From contig JARLJO010000047.1 of the NCBI GenBank assembly GCA_031291175.1, positions 202,766-266,765 on the forward strand: 64,000 bases of DNA, given 5' to 3'. A program made the translations under genes and the position numbers. Below are positions 55,876-64,000 of the stretch, one piece after another. A model generated the notes under the pieces. That model was given only the letters and a program-made list of their open reading frames with translations, searched no databases and was not told where the DNA came from. Each line of letters begins with the position of its first letter. Within the stretch, counting starts at the first letter, position 1. This DNA is from Gammaproteobacteria bacterium (GTDB taxonomy: Bacteria; Pseudomonadota; Gammaproteobacteria; DSM-16500).

Positions 55876-58539
55876 TTACACAGTCATCGGGTTGGGTTTC
55901 TTTGGATCAATCTTATATTTTTTCATTGCTGCTGTAACCTGGTTTGCTGGAATGGCACCCTCTTTTGCTAAGGCATGCAAAGCGGCAACCACAATATAAT
56001 AACAATCCACTTCAAAAAAATGTCTTAGCTTCGCGCGTGTATCACTGCGACCATAGCCATCGGTTCCAAGCACGGTATAAGATCGGGAAATATAAGGTCT
56101 GATTTGATCTGCATAGGTGCGCACATAATCTGTCGCGGCAATCACAGGCCCGTCAAAACCTTCCAGGCATTTTTCAACATAACATTGTTGTGGCTTTTTC
56201 TCAGGTGAAAACATATTAATGCGTTCAACTGCCACACCATCACGACGCAACTCATTAAAACTGGTAATACTCCAGATATCCGCAGCAATGTTAAAATCAT
56301 TTTGCAACAATTCTGCCGCAGCAATCACATCTCGCAGAATCGCACCGCTACCAAATAGCTGTACACGCAATTTTGACTTGTCGCCTTTTTTGAAAAGATA
56401 CATCCCTTTGACAATGCCTTCTTCCACGCCTTTAGGCATTTCTGGCTGCATGTATTTTTCGTTCATGGCCGTAATGTAATAAAACACATCTTGTTCTTCT
56501 TCATACATGCAGCGCAATCCATCTTGCATGATGACCGCCATCTCATAACCAAATGTAGGATCATATGCACGACAGTTAGGCACAGTAGAAGCAGACAAGA
56601 AACTCTGTCCATCTTGATGTTGCAAACCTTCACCTTCTAATGTGGTTCTACCGGCTGTTGCACCAATTAAAAATCCACGCGCGCGCATATCGCCCGCTGC
56701 CCAGATAAAGTCGCCGACACGCTGAAAACCAAACATGGAGTAATAAGTAAAAAATGGAATCATTGGCAATCGGTGTGTTGAGTATGAGGTCGCAGCCGCA
56801 ATCCAGGATGCCATGCAACCGGCTTCAGTAATCCCTTCTTCCAGGACTTGACCGTCTTTCACTTCACGATAGTAGAGCAATTGCTCTTTATCTTCCGGCT
56901 CATACAATTGACCGACATGTGAATAAATACCAATTTGACGGAACAATGTTTCAAGACCAAACGTGCGCACTTCGTCTGAAAAAATGGGTACGATACGCTC
57001 TGCTAACGCTTTATCTTTTAACAAGACACTCAAGATGCGACCTAAAACCATGGTGGTCGACATGGTGCGCTCGCCGGAACCTTTTAACAAAGCATCAAAC
57101 GCAGACAAAGCAGGCGCTTTCAACGGTGATGACAGCGACTCACGCGCTGGCAAATAACCACCGAGTTTTGCGCGCTGTGCATGCAAGTACTTCACTTCCG
57201 GACTGTTATCATCTGGCTTATAAAATGAGAAATTCAATAACTGCTCATCATCTAAAGGCAATTTAAAGCGATCACGAAATGCTTTCAATTCTGCTTCGGT
57301 CATGTCTAATTGATTATGCGCGACGTTTCTGCCTTCCGCACCTGTCGTGCCTAAACCATAACCTTTAACGCTTTGAATCAAAATCACAGTCGGTTGGTTT
57401 TTGTGTTTTACCGCTGCCGCGTAAGCCGCATTGATTTTGATGGTATCATGCCCACCACGATTCAATTGGCCTAGCTCTTCATCGGATAAGTCAGACAATA
57501 ACGCTTTAATTTCTTCGTTATCACCACACAAGAACTCACGGAAATAAGCACCGCCACGCACATAAGCACTTTGCAAATCCCCATCCACGCATCGCGTTAA
57601 ACGTTTAATCAAAAGACCTTTTTTATCTTTCGCAAAAAGCGCATCCCAGTGACTGCCCCAGAGGACTTTAATGACATTCCAGCCAGCGCCATGAAAAACG
57701 CCTTCGAGTTCTTGCACAATTTTGCTGTTGCTACGCACAAGGCCATCTAAACGCTGTAGATTACAATTGACGACATACACAATATTATCTAATTCTTCCC
57801 GCGCAGCCATGGCAAGACCCGCTATGGATTCAGGTTCATCCATTTCGCCGTCACCACAAAACAACCACACTTTACGATCATTTGGCTCAATCAATTTGCG
57901 GTTTTCGAGATACTTTAAGAAACGCGCTTGATAAATCGCCTGCAACGCACCCAAGCCAAGAGAGACTGTCGCAAACTGCCAAAAAGTTGGCATTAACCAG
58001 GGATGCGGATAGGAGGAGACACCCTCACCTTCCACTTCTTGACGAAAATTCTTTAAATGGGTTTCCGATAAACGGCCCTCAAGGTATGCACGTGCATAAT
58101 TCCCTTCAGAGGAGTGCCCTTGAAAATAAATCAAATCCCCAGGAGATTGTTCGCTGGCACCACGAAAATAGTGATTCAAACCGACTTCATAGATTGAAGC
58201 AATCGAAGCATAAGAAGATAAATGTCCACCCACACCACCCGCATCGTGTTTTGCACGAATCACCATGGCAATGGCGTTCCAGCGATTAATCGCATCAATG
58301 CGTCGCTCTAGCTCTAAATCACCGGGATAGTCTGGCTGATCTGCAACCGAAATGGTATTTGCATACGGTGTTGAAATCGCGACCTGACTTGCTGGCACGC
58401 CTTTCTGGGCGGCTTTTTCAAGCAACTGCTCTATGATATAACGTGCGCGCTCAGGGCCTTCGTGTTTCACAAGTGAAGCGAATGCGTCTAACCACTCTTT
58501 CGTTTCAATAGGGTCAATATCATCCCGGGCTTTAGTCAT
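55876..58539 (-). CDS. aceE: Pyruvate dehydrogenase E1 component, homodimeric
   Basis: An 887-residue thiamine-diphosphate enzyme of the AceE type. It has [19 protein letters not shown] near 135, the ThDP motif [10 protein letters not shown] near 229, and the C-terminal [19 protein letters not shown]. It decarboxylates pyruvate and passes the acetyl group to AceF. It is the first gene of the unit; no pdhR-like regulator is encoded beside it here. Confidence 0.98.
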   Translation of the reverse strand: MTKARDDIDPIETKEWLDAFASLVKHEGPERARYIIEQLLEKAAQKGVPASQVAISTPYANTISVADQPDYPGDLELERRIDAINRWNAIAMVIRAKHDAGGVGGHLSSYASIASIYEVGLNHYFRGASEQSPGDLIYFQGHSSEGNYARAYLEGRLSETHLKNFRQEVEGEGVSSYPHPWLMPTFWQFATVSLGLGALQAIYQARFLKYLENRKLIEPNDRKVWLFCGDGEMDEPESIAGLAMAAREELDNIVYVVNCNLQRLDGLVRSNSKIVQELEGVFHGAGWNVIKVLWGSHWDALFAKDKKGLLIKRLTRCVDGDLQSAYVRGGAYFREFLCGDNEEIKALLSDLSDEELGQLNRGGHDTIKINAAYAAAVKHKNQPTVILIQSVKGYGLGTTGAEGRNVAHNQLDMTEAELKAFRDRFKLPLDDEQLLNFSFYKPDDNSPEVKYLHAQRAKLGGYLPARESLSSPLKAPALSAFDALLKGSGERTMSTTMVLGRILSVLLKDKALAERIVPIFSDEVRTFGLETLFRQIGIYSHVGQLYEPEDKEQLLYYREVKDGQVLEEGITEAGCMASWIAAATSYSTHRLPMIPFFTYYSMFGFQRVGDFIWAAGDMRARGFLIGATAGRTTLEGEGLQHQDGQSFLSASTVPNCRAYDPTFGYEMAVIMQDGLRCMYEEEQDVFYYITAMNEKYMQPEMPKGVEEGIVKGMYLFKKGDKSKLRVQLFGSGAILRDVIAAAELLQNDFNIAADIWSITSFNELRRDGVAVERINMFSPEKKPQQCYVEKCLEGFDGPVIAATDYVRTYADQIRPYISRSYTVLGTDGYGRSDTRAKLRHFFEVDCYYIVVAALHALAKEGAIPANQVTAAMKKYKIDPKKPNPMTV

Positions 58540-58732
58540 GCCTTGGTTCCTTTCATTTTGTAATTATCATAAACCTACTATTTTAACCTGAACCTGCTAA
58601 AACCTAAAGGTACTATGCTCTTTAATCAGGCATTATTATTGGTGACAGCATCGAGATTGAACAGAAGAGTCTAATCGTCTTTATTGTTGAGTGGGCACGC
58701 CTCTTAAAAAACGGAGATTGATAACAATTTGG

Positions 58733-59596
58733 TCACATACTATTTCCGCGGGTTGTGGCCAAATCTCGGCAAACCTTTGCCACCCCCTGAAGCAACCTCG
58801 GACCTGCTCTCTCTAACAGATCAGGACTCACCGCAAATAAGTGCTTATTTTGCACAGATCGCAATATTGGCCAAGCTCGCCATTCACTCACATCCGCCCC
58901 CATGATGACATCGGGATCGGCCAGAATAAGCGCTTCGCGATTAATCACTGGCGCCACAGCCTTAACATCGGCAAAAATATTTTGGCCACCGCACAACGTG
59001 ATGACCTGGTTAATCCAGCTCTCATGATTAATAGTCATCAGCGGTCTTGATGAAACTTGATAAAACACACTCAGCTTGCGTTGATCATGATATTGCTGAC
59101 GCAATTTGGCCAACTGCTTTGAAAAGTGCGCGGCCGCTAAATTTGCGTCCTTTTGCGTTCCCGCCAAACAGCCTAACTTCCGCATCGTTTTCGGCACATC
59201 AGACAAATCACGCTGATGGCTAAAAAAAACGGGAACAGTACCCCGCGAAAGCCGCTCTCGCTGCACCGCCGAATTTCCCAACCAAACAACAATCAGATCA
59301 GGATGCAATGCCAAGATAGCCTCTTCATTGAGAGAATTATAAGTAGCGACCACTGGCAAAGCGCGCGCCTCATCAGGAAAATCGCTACCCCTCACCACAC
59401 CAACAATCTGATGACCCGCCCCCACAGCAAATAGTAATTCCGTTAAATCCGGAGCAAGACTAATAATACGCGTGGCAGGACGAGACAGTTGAATTATGCG
59501 CCCCGCATCATCCTGCACTTCACAAGCAATAGTGGGGGAAAAAGCAGAGACGCAAAAAAAGAAAAAAGCAAAACCCACGCCAATACTGAATTTCAT
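58733..59596 (-). CDS. Periplasmic cobalamin-binding protein, BtuF-like
   Basis: The 287-residue class-III substrate-binding protein has a signal peptide (about 1-24) and two lobes joined by a helix. RIISLAPDLTELLFAVGAG and the later LHPDLIVVW are typical of BtuF and siderophore-binding proteins. No BtuC or BtuD is nearby, so specificity is inferred from similarity to BtuF and from the presence of a cobalamin adenosyltransferase gene 7 kb away. An iron-siderophore role is the alternative. Confidence 0.8.
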   Translation of the reverse strand: MKFSIGVGFAFFFFCVSAFSPTIACEVQDDAGRIIQLSRPATRIISLAPDLTELLFAVGAGHQIVGVVRGSDFPDEARALPVVATYNSLNEEAILALHPDLIVVWLGNSAVQRERLSRGTVPVFFSHQRDLSDVPKTMRKLGCLAGTQKDANLAAAHFSKQLAKLRQQYHDQRKLSVFYQVSSRPLMTINHESWINQVITLCGGQNIFADVKAVAPVINREALILADPDVIMGADVSEWRAWPILRSVQNKHLFAVSPDLLERAGPRLLQGVAKVCRDLATTRGNSM

Positions 59597-59654
59597 ATTA
59601 TTCCAATGGAATCTTGAGAGAAAAAATAGCGATTTAGCCTGTAAGGCTTAGCAC

Positions 59655-59774
59655 TCACTTCCACGAAGTGGAAGTGAGTTTAAAAAAACGGGGTGGCAGG
59701 GTAGGTTTGCTTTTTACGCGCGGAACGCCAGTGAGCACGAAAAAAGCAAACCTACCATGACAGGACCCCAGTCA
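59655..59774 (-). repeat. Family-1 repeat element (full copy)
   Basis: A complete reverse copy with the CTTCCAC/GTGGAAG hairpin, the GGTAGGTTTGC ... GCAAACCTACC palindrome and CAGGACCCCAGTC end. It fills the gap between ampE and the BtuF-like gene. Confidence 0.88.
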
Positions 59775-59814
59775 TTAAAAGCTCTTCACCATAGCAACCA
59801 ACAAAAAGCAACAA

Positions 59815-60639
59815 TCAAACCAAAACAACAATAGCCAACACCACCAACCCAATAACAAACACCCTATCCAACAACGATAAAGTTTCCTGCTCAGCCGTAC
59901 CATCTTCCGGAATACGCTCAGCCTCTAATACATCTAAAGCCGCCACCCCAGACTGCGTAATTAACGCATCATTAGCAACAGGCGCCGCAAAGAACCCCAT
60001 ACGCCAATGACGAATCACCTGCGTAAAATGTCCAGCCAACGCAAAAAAGAAAGTATAAGCACGCACCGGCAACCAGTCTAACAACCGATCCGCTTTCTCT
60101 GCGGCTTGTGTTACCGCTATGCCTTTAGCCTTACACAAGTCCACCAAGCGATATAAAACTGAACCAGCAGGCCCCAGCAAAATAAACCAGAAGAGCACCG
60201 CAAAAACCCGACGATTACCCTCAATGAACATCGCATTCGTAAACGCATGATGAAACGCTTGAGCATCCGTCGGCAAGGAAACACCAAACACTTCCTGTAT
60301 TTTTTCCATCGCCGCGCGCGGATCTTCTTTATGCATCTCTGTCACACAAACATAAATCTGCGCCCAGAAATTATTAGGACCCATGCAATACATCACCACC
60401 AAGATACCAAACAGCAATTTGAACACGCCAAACAAGACGCCCGTCAAAAAGAAATTGATAGCAGCAACGATGAAAACCAAAGGTAAAACAGAAAAACCCA
60501 AGATGAGATAAGAAGACCAGGCGCTAAACCGCATCCCTAGCCAAGCTTGATAACGCATAAACCAGCGCCATTGCCGAATATGGCTCCAATCAAAAAATCT
60601 TTCAATTACGAGCGAAACCAACGTGATGATAAATGTCAT
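59815..60639 (-). CDS. ampE: AmpE-like inner-membrane protein
   Basis: The 274-residue protein has about four membrane segments, with conserved WRWFMRYQAWLG and GPNNFWAQI, similar to AmpE (284 residues) and CobD-like proteins. It follows ampD by 41 bases, the conserved ampDE order. AmpE is linked to beta-lactam sensing through cell-wall recycling, but its exact reaction is unclear. Confidence 0.87.
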   Translation of the reverse strand: MTFIITLVSLVIERFFDWSHIRQWRWFMRYQAWLGMRFSAWSSYLILGFSVLPLVFIVAAINFFLTGVLFGVFKLLFGILVVMYCMGPNNFWAQIYVCVTEMHKEDPRAAMEKIQEVFGVSLPTDAQAFHHAFTNAMFIEGNRRVFAVLFWFILLGPAGSVLYRLVDLCKAKGIAVTQAAEKADRLLDWLPVRAYTFFFALAGHFTQVIRHWRMGFFAAPVANDALITQSGVAALDVLEAERIPEDGTAEQETLSLLDRVFVIGLVVLAIVVLV

Positions 60640-60680
60640 AACACTTCCTCTGTCATTCCAAGCAGCCCTTCAGCGCATTA

Positions 60681-61241
60681 TTATGCCGAGCAAACTGTCA
60701 ACAAACAATCTAAATAACGCCAATCAAAACACTGACCTGGATCTGTTTTGCGGCCTGGCGCAATATCCGAATGTCCCACTATACGCTCTCGCGTGATATT
60801 GGGATAGGCACGAACCAACACATTAATCACCTCCGCCAACCGATCATATTGCACAGTCTCGTAAGGCAAATCATCCGTTCCTTCCAGCTCAATGCCTATC
60901 GAAAAATCATTACAATTAGTGCGTCCTTGAAAAATCGATTCCCCCGCATGCCACGCACGCAAATGAAAAGGCACAAATTGGGTGATCAAGCCTTCGCGAC
61001 CGATCAACAAATGAGCAGAAACTTTCAAATCCGCTATATCTGCAAAAGAAGAATGGGCATTTTTATCCAAATGACCACAAAAAAAGGGCTGAATATGCCC
61101 TGCTCCAAACATCCCCGCTGGCAGACTAATTCCATGAACGACCACCATATCAATCGGCATGCCTTCGGGTCTCAGGTTGAAATGAGGGGATGACGCATAC
61201 TCTGCAGAGCTTAATAAACCGGTTACGCTATCGATTTTCAA
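60681..61241 (-). CDS. ampD: 1,6-anhydro-N-acetylmuramyl-L-alanine amidase
   Basis: The 186-residue cytosolic amidase has the zinc ligands His in MVVVHGISLP and the GHSDIAPGRKTDPG motif (His and Asp). It cleaves anhydromuropeptides in peptidoglycan recycling. No signal peptide is present, as expected for AmpD. Confidence 0.95.
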   Translation of the reverse strand: MKIDSVTGLLSSAEYASSPHFNLRPEGMPIDMVVVHGISLPAGMFGAGHIQPFFCGHLDKNAHSSFADIADLKVSAHLLIGREGLITQFVPFHLRAWHAGESIFQGRTNCNDFSIGIELEGTDDLPYETVQYDRLAEVINVLVRAYPNITRERIVGHSDIAPGRKTDPGQCFDWRYLDCLLTVCSA

Positions 61242-61341
61242 TATTTTGGCCCCCAGAAACGCGAATCATTTGACTAAATAATCAACTATAAGCTACTCTT
61301 AGCCCCCATTTTAATAGACCCACTAGATAGATGATAGCCAA

Positions 61342-62863
<1,522 letters not shown>

Positions 62864-62954
62864 TTTTCACCCTCGCCAAAAGCCCGATGTAACATTCGCC
62901 TGGACATATCAGCGTCCAGCACTTGCATCGGGTTACCAACTGAAAGGAGCTATC

Positions 62955-63527
62955 ATGGCAAAATGGATGTTCGCATTACTCTCTCTCATTTGTACTTGCG
63001 CTTTAGCCGCTAATCAACAAGACATGGCGAAACTGGTACAAGCCTCGAACGCACCTAAAACTAACATCTTAGATTTATCCAATGCTGATTTGCGCAGCTA
63101 TAAATTTGATCCTGACAAAACCAATTTGCAAGGCGCTAATTTATCCCATACCAATTTAGCCAATGTCGACCTATCCAAAATGGACTTGAGCGGAGCGGAT
63201 TTAAGTTATGCGGATTTATCAAACACCAAGCTCGTTCAAGCTAACTTAACCAATACCAATTTGAATCATGCTATTTTAAACAACTCGAATCTTGAAAAGG
63301 CGAGACTGAGTGGGGCCAGTTTATTTTCTGCTATTTTAACTGGTGCAAATCTACAGGACAGTGACTTATCAAAAACCGATTTTACTTGCGCGAATTTGAA
63401 TGAAGCGAACCTAACCAAAGCCAATTTTTCACAAGCGATTATCTCAAGTGCCACCTTCGTCAATACGGTGACTACCGATATTTTAAATTACGATTCTGTG
63501 GTTGATGCCAAATTAACTTGTGTTTGA
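62955..63527 (+). CDS. Exported pentapeptide-repeat protein
   Basis: The 190-residue protein starts at 62955, behind AAAGGAGC, with a signal peptide (cleavage near ALA-ANQ, residue 20). From about residue 45 to 175 it has roughly 25 A(D/N)LxX pentapeptides that should form a right-handed square beta-helix. Unlike Qnr-type cytoplasmic proteins it is predicted to be periplasmic. The function is unknown. A longer frame starting inside murA is rejected. Confidence 0.82.
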   Translation: MAKWMFALLSLICTCALAANQQDMAKLVQASNAPKTNILDLSNADLRSYKFDPDKTNLQGANLSHTNLANVDLSKMDLSGADLSYADLSNTKLVQANLTNTNLNHAILNNSNLEKARLSGASLFSAILTGANLQDSDLSKTDFTCANLNEANLTKANFSQAIISSATFVNTVTTDILNYDSVVDAKLTCV

Positions 63528-63584
63528 GTGCGATTTGAAAACAGTAAAACAAGGTGGCTGAGCTTACGGCTTCATCTCTTATTT

Positions 63585-63890
63585 TTACTCATCAGGCTGC
63601 ATACCGGGATTACCGCTGGTTTCTGGCTGAATCCCAGGATTACCGCTGGTTTTAGGTTTAATACCGTGGTTTCCACTCGGACCTGGCTCTATGCCTCTAT
63701 TCTCACTGGGGGAAGGGAGAACACCGGGATTACTGCTTGAATCTGGTTGAATCCCAGGATTATCAGAATCAAATTGCGAATCGCTGTTCGTATCGGCTAA
63801 TTTAATAATAGAGCGATTCATATGATTTGCGGCCAGCAAAGGCAAGAACATATTCATCATAACAAAAGTGGCGATAACAATTTTTTTCAT
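63585..63890 (-). CDS. Short secreted protein with six 10-residue repeats
   Basis: The 101-residue product starts at 63890 with a signal peptide (MKKIVIATFVMMNMFLPLLA). After a short polar spacer come six repeats of the type N-P-G-I-Q-P-x-x-S-G, about 30 bp each, to the C-terminus. The repeats are Pro/Gly/Asn-rich and should be extended and disordered. I recognise no function; repeats of this type can vary in number between strains. Beyond 63890 the window has only a G-rich stretch and a partial REP arm. Confidence 0.65.
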   Translation of the reverse strand: MKKIVIATFVMMNMFLPLLAANHMNRSIIKLADTNSDSQFDSDNPGIQPDSSSNPGVLPSPSENRGIEPGPSGNHGIKPKTSGNPGIQPETSGNPGMQPDE

Positions 63891-64000
63891 GAATACATAT
63901 CGACTTTTAATGTAGGTTGGGTTGGGGGGGGGTTTTTGGTGCCACCCCCACAACCAAAAAGAATGTTGGGATCACAAACACCACAAACCCACACACAAAA

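Overview
The window looks like chromosome of a gammaproteobacterium of the order Legionellales, probably near Coxiella, Aquicella or Rickettsiella (inferred from gene order and content; no database search was possible). Support comes from the ordered block fmdB-like, DUF502, aspS, yebC, ruvC, ruvA, ruvB; an orphan IcmC/DotE-like Dot/Icm secretion protein; a rubrerythrin-VIT1 iron protein; large helical effector-like proteins; and PmrA-type promoter boxes like those that drive Dot/Icm effector genes in Legionella and Coxiella.

Region 1 (1-12.2 kb) is an AT-rich, decayed accessory island. It lies downstream of the 3' end of tRNA-Lys(TTT) at 12178-12253. A degenerate direct copy of the 3' part of that tRNA sits at 962-1020, as expected for an old tRNA-site integration. 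Inside are an MbfA-type iron exporter, fragments of a PfpI/DJ-1 protein, an ATPase, an HxlR regulator and an IS91-type transposase, intact VOC and azoreductase genes, a helical membrane protein behind a four-half-site PmrA-like array, a cytosine-deaminase-like enzyme, and a 939-residue fused ABC exporter preceded by a possible 45-codon peptide gene.

Region 2 (12.3-20.1 kb) is the leftward tol-pal cluster ybgC-tolQ-tolR-tolA-tolB-pal-cpoB plus queE, with a c-di-GMP phosphodiesterase-like gene between tolA and tolB. Region 3 (20.2-28.2 kb) holds an effector-like protein with an IQ-like motif, then a coupled operon (unknown protein, NCS1-like permease, DUF917, hydantoinase/oxoprolinase) behind short His/Trp-rich reading frames. 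Region 4 (28.2-40 kb) has ruvB, ruvA, an MFS transporter inserted opposite, ruvC, yebC, aspS, DUF502 and FmdB-like genes, then a tight SDR-WrbA-pilin-glycosyltransferase group.

Region 5 (40-50 kb) has a FimT/GspH pseudopilin, lysS, prfB with its programmed frameshift, a VanX-like dipeptidase, a PAS regulator with two LuxR-type HTH domains, an unknown Cys/Gly-rich protein, the IcmC-like protein and prfC. It also contains three paralogous small-RNA genes, about 100 nt each, which share a PmrA-like box exactly 10 nt before the -10 element and end in rho-independent terminators. This family is the most novel signal in the window. Region 6 (50.5-64 kb) is housekeeping: rimI, a cobalamin adenosyltransferase, stress proteins, the pyruvate dehydrogenase genes aceE-aceF-lpdA, a BtuF-like protein, ampD-ampE, ibaG-murA, a pentapeptide-repeat protein and a short secreted repeat protein.

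Several families of small palindromic repeats are scattered between genes. Two long composite copies at about 39.1-39.4 and 50.1-50.5 kb are inverted relative to each other and bracket region 5.
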